NCBI GenBank assembly: GCA_944376715.1
Contig: CALWDO010000002.1
Location: forward strand, 124,001 to 188,000
Origin: an uncultured Lachnoclostridium sp.
Lineage (GTDB): Bacteria; Bacillota; Clostridia; Lachnospirales; Lachnospiraceae
Direction: 5' to 3'
Length of the DNA stretch: 64,000 nucleotides
Positions within the stretch are counted from its first letter, which is position 1. Every line of letters starts with the position of its first letter. The translations under genes were made by a program, and so were the position numbers. The notes beneath the pieces are model-generated. The model saw only the letters and a program-made list of their open reading frames with translations, searched no databases and was not told the DNA's origin. This document shows positions 43,331 to 51,381 of the stretch, one piece after another.

Positions 43331-44160
43331 GCTTTCTTACCCTTCCACAGATTCCGGTACTCCAGCGGCATCTTTCCCGTCTGATGCTGGAAAACCCGGC
43401 AAAAATACTGAGAGCTGTTAAATCCTGTCATCAGCGCCACTTCCGTTACCGTCTTATTCGATGACCAAAGCAGTTCTTTTGCCTTTTCTATCCTCAGAGA
43501 CGTTATATACTGACTGCAGTTAATGCCCGTCTCTTTCTTAAAACATTTCCTGATATATCTGGAACTGACTCCGAACTGTTTCGCTACATCCTCTATACAA
43601 ATGTCATTCTCATAATTCTCATTCACATAATTGACAATCTCTTCAATCTTGCCATTTTGCTCACAACTGTCCTGTTCTTCTAAGTTCGCGGCAAATTCTA
43701 TAAAGAGCTGAACGAACATCAAATCCATTTGAAGCTCTTTATACTTCCCGAGTTTATCTGAACGATGAAGTTTACAAATACTCTCTATCAAATCTTTCAC
43801 CGGTTCACATTCAGAAAATTTGTAATACTGTACCTGACGATACAACTCCATACCAGTGTTCATCTCATCCGGTATTTCTATGTAAAATTCCAGCTGCGCG
43901 ATCTGACAGCTGTCTTTTTTATCAACCAGAAACCAATGCGGCACGCCTTTAGGCAAAACGATACAGTCGCCTTCTCTCAACGGAACATACTTTTCAGATA
44001 CGCCCATGATGCAATGTCCTGATTTTATATAAACAATCTCGGTTTCTTTGTGATTATGTTTATTGAACCGATAGCTTGGCACAAACCGGAATATTCCGGC
44101 GTTCCGCTCAGATTCTTGTGTACTTTCCGGAACTTCCCGAGCTTCCGCCTTATTACGCAT
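43174..44160 (-). CDS. AraC-family regulator with cupin sensor domain, altered C-terminus
   Basis: N-terminal cupin-like ligand domain (HNHKETEIVYIKSGHC, then LREGDCIVLPKGVPHWF) and C-terminal double helix-turn-helix (ENDICIEDVAKQFGVSSRYI; MTGFNSSQYFCRVFQHQTG). Past the usual end (PLEYRN) the frame runs on for about 45 residues that look like the beginning of the neighbouring URO-D-like remnant, so a deletion may have fused the two. The start is uncertain: the open frame extends to 44238, but a strong terminator (44167-44213) lies inside that part, so ATG 44160 is the first plausible start, without a clear ribosome site. Confidence 0.68.
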   Translation of the reverse strand: MRNKAEAREVPESTQESERNAGIFRFVPSYRFNKHNHKETEIVYIKSGHCIMGVSEKYVPLREGDCIVLPKGVPHWFLVDKKDSCQIAQLEFYIEIPDEMNTGMELYRQVQYYKFSECEPVKDLIESICKLHRSDKLGKYKELQMDLMFVQLFIEFAANLEEQDSCEQNGKIEEIVNYVNENYENDICIEDVAKQFGVSSRYIRKCFKKETGINCSQYITSLRIEKAKELLWSSNKTVTEVALMTGFNSSQYFCRVFQHQTGKMPLEYRNLWKGKKAEEHYAIELEEDLRLKDHDVEKYRKFYQKPLAEGRISTFGAWDMKNRRTACT

Positions 44161-44166
44161 TGACGC

Positions 44167-44213
44167 AAAAAACCGCCGGCTGCGTGAATTCACATCATCA
44201 CCGCAGCCGGCGG
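44167..44213 (-). terminator. Terminator after the 7-TM protein gene
   Basis: CCGCCGGCTGCG (44173-44184) and CGCAGCCGGCGG (44202-44213) form a perfect 12-base stem, followed on the minus strand by six T (44167-44172). It ends the TetR/7-TM unit. Confidence 0.93.
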
Positions 44214-44277
44214 CCATATTCATGCCAGATTTGCACATTCAAATATAAGGCATCTCTATTCTGTTGTCAATGCGTCC

Positions 44278-44949
44278 TCACCCGGCGCATCCTTCCCGCC
44301 GCATGGCCCGATATCCGATGAGAATCGTCCACACATAAGCGCAGGTCTTCGGAATCATCAGCATCCCAATCACAGGAACCGCATCTGCCCACAAGACCAC
44401 CGGAATATAAAAAGCAAAACTCAGCACAATCGTCAGCCACATCCAGCGGAAAGCACAATCCTTATGCGCCTTTGCGCTTCGGTAAAATAACACGATCACC
44501 AAGATGCCCAGCAGGGCAAACGGAAGGTTTCGGTAAATCCCCCACGAAAGAGGGGAAGAATCACTGAGCCACCGGTTCTGCGGCATCATGCACAAAATGA
44601 TCCGTAATCCTGCCAGCCCGTACACCGCCGCAGTAAGTCCGTTCCGGCCGCGTACACGATAGCGCTGTCTCCAGACATAGTAAAGCAGTACATAGAAGAT
44701 TGTCATAGTAACAGACGTGATCCACTTTCCAAGCCCCAAAGGAACCGTATAATTCTCCAATCCTCCAGTGCACAGCGCCACAGCGCGGGGAACCAGATGA
44801 AAAGCGTCTCCCGCTCCCAGCACCACCGCCATACATCCAAACAGCCGGAACTGGCGGTTTCCTCTGCTCTCTCTGATCATCATGATACCGATAGTTATCA
44901 CTGTGACCAGATAAACGACGTCAAACAATGTTTCCATAATTGCCTGCAT
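44278..44949 (-). CDS. Seven-helix membrane protein of unknown function
   Basis: 223 residues, almost entirely hydrophobic, with about seven predicted helices and short basic loops (RESRGNRQFRL; WRQRYRVRGRNG; FYRSAKAHKD). No transporter or enzyme motif recognised. ATG 44949 has GGAG at 8 bases. It lies 15 bases after the TetR gene, so it is probably the gene that TetR controls together with itself. Confidence 0.72.
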   Translation of the reverse strand: MQAIMETLFDVVYLVTVITIGIMMIRESRGNRQFRLFGCMAVVLGAGDAFHLVPRAVALCTGGLENYTVPLGLGKWITSVTMTIFYVLLYYVWRQRYRVRGRNGLTAAVYGLAGLRIILCMMPQNRWLSDSSPLSWGIYRNLPFALLGILVIVLFYRSAKAHKDCAFRWMWLTIVLSFAFYIPVVLWADAVPVIGMLMIPKTCAYVWTILIGYRAMRREGCAG

Positions 44950-44964
44950 ATTTTTTCTCCTTTA

Positions 44965-45522
44965 TCAATAAAGAGTCCTTCGGATAATTTCCAGGACGGT
45001 ATCAGGATTATAATCCTGACGCAGCAAGGCGGACAATATCAGAGAGAACAGAGCGCTGGCAAATTTTTCTCTGGTAAATTGCTCATTGAAAGCATCCGGA
45101 CGGATCCTGAGATCCCGGTCCAGAACAGAACTCAACCGGTCCAGAATATGCCGCCAGGTCCGCCGCATCCGCTCCTCCCCGTTGGCCTTATCCTCCTGCA
45201 TAAACGCCATCGAATGAAGCGTAAAAAAACCGGGATACTCCCTGCTGCCATATTCCATACGCCCAAAGATCCATATAATGCAGGACATGATATCCTGAAA
45301 TGCCGTATCCTCCTCAGTCTGATGAAAAATCTCATGCCAAACACTCTCTACAGCGGCTCCCACCAGTTCTGCCTTGGAATCAAAGTAGTTATAAATCGAC
45401 CCGACCGACACGCCGCACACAGCCGCGACAGAGCGGATATTAACCGCCGCCCAGCCCTGTTCCCTGATCAGCTCCCGACTCTTTTCCAATATTTTTTCTT
45501 TTGATGTTACAATTGTATTCAC
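44965..45522 (-). CDS. TetR/AcrR-family transcriptional regulator
   Basis: 185 residues. N-terminal helix-turn-helix with WAAVNIRSVAAVCGVSVGSI and YNYFDSKAELV; C-terminal ligand domain not assignable. GTG 45522 with GAGGTG 8 bases upstream. Cotranscribed with the 7-TM gene. Its promoter carries a perfect 13-base palindrome next to the -10, which is probably its own operator. Confidence 0.88.
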   Translation of the reverse strand: MNTIVTSKEKILEKSRELIREQGWAAVNIRSVAAVCGVSVGSIYNYFDSKAELVGAAVESVWHEIFHQTEEDTAFQDIMSCIIWIFGRMEYGSREYPGFFTLHSMAFMQEDKANGEERMRRTWRHILDRLSSVLDRDLRIRPDAFNEQFTREKFASALFSLILSALLRQDYNPDTVLEIIRRTLY

Positions 45523-45537
45523 AGGATCACCTCAATA

Positions 45538-45550
45538 TGAACATTGTTCA
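45538..45550. promoter_or_regulatory. Palindromic operator at the tetR promoter
   Basis: TGAACATTGTTCA, perfect palindrome touching the -10 element (45550-45555). Probable autoregulatory TetR site. Confidence 0.65.
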
Positions 45551-45578
45551 GTATAATGATTTTGATAAATTTTGTCAA
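45550..45578 (-). promoter_or_regulatory. Promoter of the tetR-7TM unit
   Basis: Minus strand TTGACA (45573-45578), 17-base spacer, TATACT (45550-45555), immediately after the stop of the module 2 permease gene. Confidence 0.85.
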
Positions 45579-45603
45579 GGGACTTCGTGTTTCTCTTATC
45601 TCT

Positions 45604-48306
45604 CTACTCTTTACACATGATCCGAACCGCCGCTATATTTATTGCGGCAAATACCCCTGCCAACAGAAACAGCCAGGTCACAGGCCATGTAAATGAAAAA
45701 TAAGACACCTTCTGTTCCATATAATATCTGATTAATATTAGTATTCCTGTACCTGCCGTCAACAAAAGTCCTACTGTAAATAAGTAATAGTAACCTCCCT
45801 CCATCAAAAGCATACCTTTTTTCTGTTTCTCCGTCATACCGACGCTTTCCATTATCTTCAATTCTTTTCTTCTGGCAAAAGCACCTGTAATCACCACATT
45901 GAAATAATTCGTAAGGCCTGCCAGCAGGAGAACCGCACTGATACTCCCCAGGATCATCCGGTTTCTCTGAATATAGGCAGTTGCATCCTGTAGCATATCT
46001 GATTTACTGATGTAGAAAATCCCGGCCTCGCCATTTTGTTTGTCAGGTGTCCCTTCCGCCATACGGCTTCGGTACAGATTCTCCTCTGAAACTATCTTCT
46101 GAACCTCAGACTTTATCAAGGTCTCTCTGTCCTGATCAACTTCCAGTTCCATGTAAAGCGTTTTCTTTTCCGTAGGAATTTTCTCAAACCCTGCTTCACT
46201 TATAAGAAAATACCAGCTTCCCTCCGCTCCATGCCAGGTCTGGCGGATCTTCGGAAAACCCTCCGAACGGTTGTCAAGATAACCGCACAGCGCAAAATCC
46301 TCCGACCGTCTGAATGGGAGACCGCTTTTCTTCGATCTCATAGTATGAAAATAAAGCGGTTCTCCCACACTTTCTTCTGCAAGATTCTCCTGACCGGCAG
46401 ACAAGGCGTGATCATGTAAGAGCAAAGCCCCAGTACCGTCGTGCAAGGCATCCATATCAACAGGAAGTCCGTTTGCCTCTGCATAATCTTTCAGCACTTC
46501 TATCTCATCTTCTTCCAGAATCTGAACAACAGCCGGGACGGCTCCTTCTATCATCTCTGCGTTCTCTGAATCCTCCGGAGAAGTTTCTTCCATGGACCGA
46601 ATTCCCTTTGAAGATATAACTGCATAAAGATAGGCTCCTTCCATAACATAAGATTGATCTTTATTTACCCCGTCAATTCCCAAAAGCTTTTCTCTGGTCT
46701 CTTTTGATATGGGAGAGAATTCATCATAATGATTATCATACAGGAGTATGAGATTGTCTCCTTCTGTCAGCATGGGATCCTGTCCGGCATCACGCTCCCT
46801 ATACTCCTCTCCATAACCCTGCTCTCGGCCGAAAGCACTGAACTGACCGGCAATCAGGAAATCCGGCCGTTGTTCAATCACGTGCGAATAATCATTTCCT
46901 GCTGTGATTACAACTGCCGCAAGAAAAGTTTCCAGGCCAAGAAACAGAGACAAAACGGTCAGAATAAACCGTTTTCTGTGTCCGGCAATATTTCTCCATG
47001 CCAGATATGATATTTCCCAGGCTGCGCTCCGTTTTTTCAAAGAAAGTTTTCTGCGCTTACGATGGCGGCGTTCCATGCAGGAAACATCTCTATAATTGAT
47101 ACTTTCCACGCAGGACATCTTTGTTGTTCTCCGAATCACTCCGACAGACGTTGCCAGGAGAATTCCATCCGTAAAAAATATTGATAACAGAAGAGCCGCC
47201 AGCGTAACAACCAACAGCTCCATGTCTCCTGCTTCTCCAGGATATTGATTCTTCGAAATTTGGGGGAAAATTATTATCAACATAATAACAGATATCATTG
47301 TCCCTGCTGCCGTCCCTAAGACAAGAATCCTGCGGATCTGCCGGTAATAGATTTCGGTCAGCTGCCTGCGTGTCGCTCCTATAGTATTCAGAAGTCCCAG
47401 TTTTCGTATATCCCCTGCCATCGATATCTGCATCACGTTATGGCTCAGAAAGAATATTCCGCATAAAACAATAACAGTTCCCAGCACTGCCATGGCATAG
47501 CCGCCCACAGCGCCTGTCATCGCCAGATGTCCGGCTGTATCCGCAACTGTGATCTTCTGGCCCTGATTTCTCATCTCCAGGTCTTTATATAAACGTCTTT
47601 CTGTCTCCTGCCATCCAAACCAGTTCTGCTGACAGAAGAAAAGGTCTGCCTCTTCATTCACAGAAAAGCCCCAGACATTCATTTTCTTCCGTGAAACGTA
47701 ACCCGGCGCGGCCTCATAGCTGTAATCCGTAAACCATCCGCAGAGAATAAATGTCTCCTCCGACTCCCGAAAAAGTCCGACAGTAACCTTCAGAGGTATC
47801 TCCATTCCCTCATGCGGCGTCAGTATACCAATATTTTCCAGCGCCCTTCTGGAAAGCATGATTTCCTGCTCTTCTTCAGGGTAGCTTCCCTGAATCTCTG
47901 TATAAGCCGGACACAGCAGATAATTCCATGCGTCGTCATCCGCCCATTTTACCGTACATACCGCTTTCGTGCCGCTCTCTGCTTCCGTATTCACTTCTGC
48001 GGTTCCCGCTGTAATACTTCTGCCTGATCTTTTTATATAACTTTGTGCTTTGAGAGATACATACTGAGATACATTTCCGTTTTCCACAACCCCGGATGCC
48101 GCCGTTCCTGCCGCTCTTATGGTATGAAGTGTTTCTGACCGAATCTTTCCCCAGGAAAGGCCAAACACCATGGTAATCGTAATAATACTCAGAACGGCTG
48201 TCAAAAACAGGATCCGGTTTCTTCCTTTGGCTGACCGGGCAAAATTATCAGAAAGCAGCCGGATCACATCTTGATTGTCATTAGGGATATAGTTTTTTCT
48301 CCGCAT
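45604..48306 (-). CDS. ABC transporter permease, FtsX/MacB type (module 2)
   Basis: 900 residues. N-terminal helix (about 32-52), a first extracytoplasmic domain, three helices around 270-390, a connecting cytoplasmic stretch, a helix near 445, a long second extracytoplasmic domain (about 470-770), and three C-terminal helices (about 780-895). Same plan as the module 1 permease but longer. ATG 48306 follows AGGAGG. Three bases separate it from the ATPase stop. Substrate unknown; context suggests export or detoxification of envelope-active compounds. Confidence 0.82.
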   Translation of the reverse strand: MRRKNYIPNDNQDVIRLLSDNFARSAKGRNRILFLTAVLSIITITMVFGLSWGKIRSETLHTIRAAGTAASGVVENGNVSQYVSLKAQSYIKRSGRSITAGTAEVNTEAESGTKAVCTVKWADDDAWNYLLCPAYTEIQGSYPEEEQEIMLSRRALENIGILTPHEGMEIPLKVTVGLFRESEETFILCGWFTDYSYEAAPGYVSRKKMNVWGFSVNEEADLFFCQQNWFGWQETERRLYKDLEMRNQGQKITVADTAGHLAMTGAVGGYAMAVLGTVIVLCGIFFLSHNVMQISMAGDIRKLGLLNTIGATRRQLTEIYYRQIRRILVLGTAAGTMISVIMLIIIFPQISKNQYPGEAGDMELLVVTLAALLLSIFFTDGILLATSVGVIRRTTKMSCVESINYRDVSCMERRHRKRRKLSLKKRSAAWEISYLAWRNIAGHRKRFILTVLSLFLGLETFLAAVVITAGNDYSHVIEQRPDFLIAGQFSAFGREQGYGEEYRERDAGQDPMLTEGDNLILLYDNHYDEFSPISKETREKLLGIDGVNKDQSYVMEGAYLYAVISSKGIRSMEETSPEDSENAEMIEGAVPAVVQILEEDEIEVLKDYAEANGLPVDMDALHDGTGALLLHDHALSAGQENLAEESVGEPLYFHTMRSKKSGLPFRRSEDFALCGYLDNRSEGFPKIRQTWHGAEGSWYFLISEAGFEKIPTEKKTLYMELEVDQDRETLIKSEVQKIVSEENLYRSRMAEGTPDKQNGEAGIFYISKSDMLQDATAYIQRNRMILGSISAVLLLAGLTNYFNVVITGAFARRKELKIMESVGMTEKQKKGMLLMEGGYYYLFTVGLLLTAGTGILILIRYYMEQKVSYFSFTWPVTWLFLLAGVFAAINIAAVRIMCKE

Positions 48307-48309
48307 CGT

Positions 48310-49002
48310 CTATCCCTCCTGTACAAATCCCCTGACCGGATCACAAATCCGACCGTCCGACATACGGACGATCCGGTCAGCCGCCTGAGCCACTTCTTCC
48401 TGATGTGTGACGACTATGACTGTCTGGCGGAATCGGTTCACACAAGATCTTAAAAGTCCTGCCACTTCCATGCTGGTAACCGAATCCAGGTTCCCTGTGG
48501 GTTCATCCGCCAGCAGGACGGCAGGTTTTGTCAGTAGAGCTCTGGCGATCGCCGTTCTCTGCTGCTGTCCGCCGGAAAGAGTATCCGGGAGGCGATCCAG
48601 CTTGTCCTTCAGACCAAGGAGATTTATGATTTCTTCCAGAAAAGATGCATCTATACCCTGTCCATCCAAACGAAGAGGAAGAATCACATTTTCATACACA
48701 CTTAGAGAAGGGACCAGGTTATACTGCTGAAATACAAATCCAATATTCCTTCTCCGAAATATGGTGCGTTCTTCCTTATTCAAGTCTTTCAGGCTGATTC
48801 CCCTGATCCAGACGCCTCCGGAATCCGGCACATCCAGCCCACCCAGCATATTCAGAAGCGTCGTCTTCCCACTGCCCGAGGTTCCGACGACTGCAAGAAA
48901 TTCTCCTTCACATGCCGTAAGAGACACTCCGTCCAAAGCGTGAACTTCATAGTTGTCCGCAATATAATATTTCTTCAGATTTACCGCGTGAACCATATCC
49001 AT
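48310..49002 (-). CDS. ABC transporter ATP-binding protein (module 2)
   Basis: About 230 residues, LolD/MacB class, partner of the module 2 permease. Walker A GTSGSGKTT, Q-loop GFVFQQYNLVPSLS, signature LSGGQQQRTAIARAL, Walker B VLLADEPTGNLD. Three ATGs are close together (49011, 49002, 48996); GGGAG is 9 bases from 49002, which is therefore chosen. Confidence 0.9.
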   Translation of the reverse strand: MDMVHAVNLKKYYIADNYEVHALDGVSLTACEGEFLAVVGTSGSGKTTLLNMLGGLDVPDSGGVWIRGISLKDLNKEERTIFRRRNIGFVFQQYNLVPSLSVYENVILPLRLDGQGIDASFLEEIINLLGLKDKLDRLPDTLSGGQQQRTAIARALLTKPAVLLADEPTGNLDSVTSMEVAGLLRSCVNRFRQTVIVVTHQEEVAQAADRIVRMSDGRICDPVRGFVQEG

Positions 49003-49083
49003 ATACAGCATCTCCCATACTTCTCTTTTCTCTCAGTATATACAGTAAATCTTACAAATTTCTGACAGTATTCCAGAAAAGCA

Positions 49084-50037
49084 CTATATAGGAAGGTTCA
49101 TCTCGATTAACAGCCCCGGTTCCATCCTCCTTGCCGTCATAAATTCGCCATGAAGATTTATGATTTCCCTCGCAAGGTAAAGACCGATTCCGAACCCTTT
49201 CTGGCCAGTAACCCGTCTTCCTCTGTAAAATCTCCGGAAGATCTGGTTTTCTTCTCCCTCATCGATCCCTAAACCATAATCCCGTACCCGAAACTTCATA
49301 TACATTTCATTCTGTTCCAGGGAGACCTCCGCCACGCCGCCCCGATCACTGTATTTCACCGCATTATCCAGAATATTGAAAATTGCCTCTCCCAACCAGT
49401 TGGCGTCATGCGCGCAGAGTGCCTGTCCAGGCATGACAATATGGAACCGGATCTGCCTTTCTTCCGCCTCCTTCTGAATCTGTCCGAAGGTATTATGAAT
49501 AGTCTTCAGCAGATCTTTCTCATCCTTACGGATCTGGATAATATGATGCTCCAGACGGGACATCTTCACGAAACTGTCCACCAGAAAACATAACTTCTTC
49601 TCGCTTTCTTCCAGCGCACATATGTACTGCATCCGGATTTCATGACTGTTTTCCATCGATGCCCCTTCTTTCTCCGACCCTGCCGTTTCTTCCATATCCC
49701 TCAAAAATCCAGTATAACTTTCCAAATTGGCTAGAGGCGTTCTCATCTGATGGGCAATTTCCGAGATCAACTTCTGGATCTCATTTCTGCTTTTTTCAGC
49801 CTCTCTTCTTCTGCCCTCCAATATCTCCTGTATGCGGATAAGCTGATGCTCTATCTTTGCCAGCAGCAGCTCATCGCCGGGCATCGGGTTGCCCGGTCTT
49901 CTGCCCGCCAGAATATCCTCCGTCATCCCGGCCGCCGTCTGCAGTTCTTCTCTGCGCAGTCTTCTCTGCCATACATACACAGCGCCTCCGCCCGAGATGG
50001 CTCCAATTATAAAAATAATAGCCGCTGCCATATACAT
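49084..50037 (-). CDS. Sensor histidine kinase (module 2)
   Basis: 317 residues from ATG 50037, which lies four bases after the response-regulator stop. One N-terminal transmembrane helix, no extracytoplasmic sensor domain, then H-box SEIAHQMRTPLANLESY (His96), N-box EAIFNILDNAVKYSD, and G motifs DYGLGIDEGE and KGFGIGLYLA. A kinase without an outer sensor suggests that the ABC permease serves as sensor, as known for BceS-type kinases. Confidence 0.88.
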   Translation of the reverse strand: MYMAAAIIFIIGAISGGGAVYVWQRRLRREELQTAAGMTEDILAGRRPGNPMPGDELLLAKIEHQLIRIQEILEGRRREAEKSRNEIQKLISEIAHQMRTPLANLESYTGFLRDMEETAGSEKEGASMENSHEIRMQYICALEESEKKLCFLVDSFVKMSRLEHHIIQIRKDEKDLLKTIHNTFGQIQKEAEERQIRFHIVMPGQALCAHDANWLGEAIFNILDNAVKYSDRGGVAEVSLEQNEMYMKFRVRDYGLGIDEGEENQIFRRFYRGRRVTGQKGFGIGLYLAREIINLHGEFMTARRMEPGLLIEMNLPI

Positions 50038-50041
50038 GACT

Positions 50042-50695
50042 TTATTCCCCCATTCGATAACCCAGGCCAAAAACATTCCGTATATGGGACTGCTCCTGTC
50101 CAAGCTTCTTCTTCAGCCGGCTGATCGCAACACTCACCGTATTTTCTTCTATGAACGCGCTGTCCAAGCCCCAGATTCGGTCCAGGATAATCTCTTTTGT
50201 CAGTACCTGATTCTGATTTTCCATAAAAAATTCCAGCAGCTGATATTCTTTTGCCGTCAAAGAGATTTCTTCACTGCCGGAAAATACCTGTTTTCTCTCC
50301 GGATATAAAGTGATTCCCCCACAAGCAAGAACCTTTCCCGCCTTCTTCCTCTTAAGAACTACTTCAATCCGTTTCAAAAGCACTTTCATAGAAAACGGTT
50401 TTACCACATAATCATCCGCCCCTGCGTCAAAAGCTTCCAGCATATCTTTCTCCTCGTCTCTGGCAGTCAGAAATATGGCAGGGATCTCCTTGGTCTTATT
50501 CAATTTCCGGTACAGCCTCCGTCCATCTCCGTCCGGAAGCCCAATATCAACCAAAAGCAAATCAATCTGTTTGCAGAATATATTCTGTGCCTCTTGCCCG
50601 GAATGCGCGCAGACAGTATCATATCCATGATCTCTTAACACTTTATTTAATGCCTGATTTAAAAGGTTATCGTCTTCTATGATCCCTATTACCAC
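50042..50695 (-). CDS. Response regulator, OmpR family (module 2)
   Basis: 217 residues: receiver with IIEDDNLLNQ, phosphoacceptor Asp in LLLVDIGLPDGDG, Lys in YVVKPFS; winged helix with SLTAKEYQLLEFFMENQNQV. Begins at GTG 50695, with GGGGG about 10 bases before. First gene of the module 2 operon. In the 211-base gap upstream I see no clear promoter on the minus strand. Confidence 0.9.
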   Translation of the reverse strand: MVIGIIEDDNLLNQALNKVLRDHGYDTVCAHSGQEAQNIFCKQIDLLLVDIGLPDGDGRRLYRKLNKTKEIPAIFLTARDEEKDMLEAFDAGADDYVVKPFSMKVLLKRIEVVLKRKKAGKVLACGGITLYPERKQVFSGSEEISLTAKEYQLLEFFMENQNQVLTKEIILDRIWGLDSAFIEENTVSVAISRLKKKLGQEQSHIRNVFGLGYRMGE

Positions 50696-50832
50696 AACAC
50701 CACATCCCCCGTTTCATCTGTTTTACTACTCACTTCATATCCCACTTTATATCCATTATGACTTCATACAAGAGATTTCGCAAGCATCCTGCGGCTGCAG
50801 CTCGTCGAAATTTCCATTTGCTTCATATAATT

Positions 50833-50867
50833 ATGGTATAATGAGCGCATAGTGCGAATTATACCAT
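50833..50867. repeat. Inverted repeat at the promoter of the 147-residue gene
   Basis: ATGGTATAAT (50833-50842) and ATTATACCAT (50858-50867) are perfect 10-base arms 15 bases apart. The left arm includes a plus-strand extended -10 (TGGTATAAT), so a protein binding here would control the downstream gene; a recombination site is the alternative. Confidence 0.55.
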
Positions 50868-50906
50868 CGCGCGTGAAATGCAAAATAACAGACAGGAAAA
50901 AATAGA

Positions 50907-51350
50907 ATGGATATAAGAATCTACCGGGAAAGTGTTTGTATGGGCGACGATACGGAGGATCACAGCATTCCCTATACGATCACCTCAAATACCCGATTCA
51001 GCGATATTTTTCAGGATTTAATCAGACGAAGATATTTTCCGGACATTTCTCAGAACGACGTAGTCTGGACGCTTTTTTGCGGTCAGGATGATCTGATATC
51101 GTGGAAAACAAAAGAAGATAAGTTATACAGCCGCTTCGTCACCCAGGAGCCGGCCATTCTCAGTGTAAAACGCTGGGCAGATCCCGTTATAAAGTTCAGA
51201 TACTACCCGTCTTCCCTGGAAAGAGCCCGGCATATCTTTACTATGTTTAACGGGTTAAAGTTTCACATATGGCATGAGGGATTCTGGACTGAATATGAGA
51301 GTTATGCGGTTCCGCAAGAAGTTGAGGATAAGTGGCGTCAGGGGCTCTGA
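50907..51350 (+). CDS. Hypothetical protein, 147 residues
   Basis: ATG 50907 has GGAAAAAA upstream. Acidic/aromatic cytoplasmic protein, no membrane segment or signal; motifs include YTITSNTRFSDIFQDL and KRWADPVIKFRYYPSS. Family not recognised. It is divergent from module 2 and convergent with the recombinase gene, with an inverted repeat over its promoter. It may be part of the accessory patch 50.9-56.5 kb. Confidence 0.62.
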   Translation: MDIRIYRESVCMGDDTEDHSIPYTITSNTRFSDIFQDLIRRRYFPDISQNDVVWTLFCGQDDLISWKTKEDKLYSRFVTQEPAILSVKRWADPVIKFRYYPSSLERARHIFTMFNGLKFHIWHEGFWTEYESYAVPQEVEDKWRQGL

Positions 51351-51381
51351 TGGGAGCCCCGGCAGATTTTTTACAACACAA

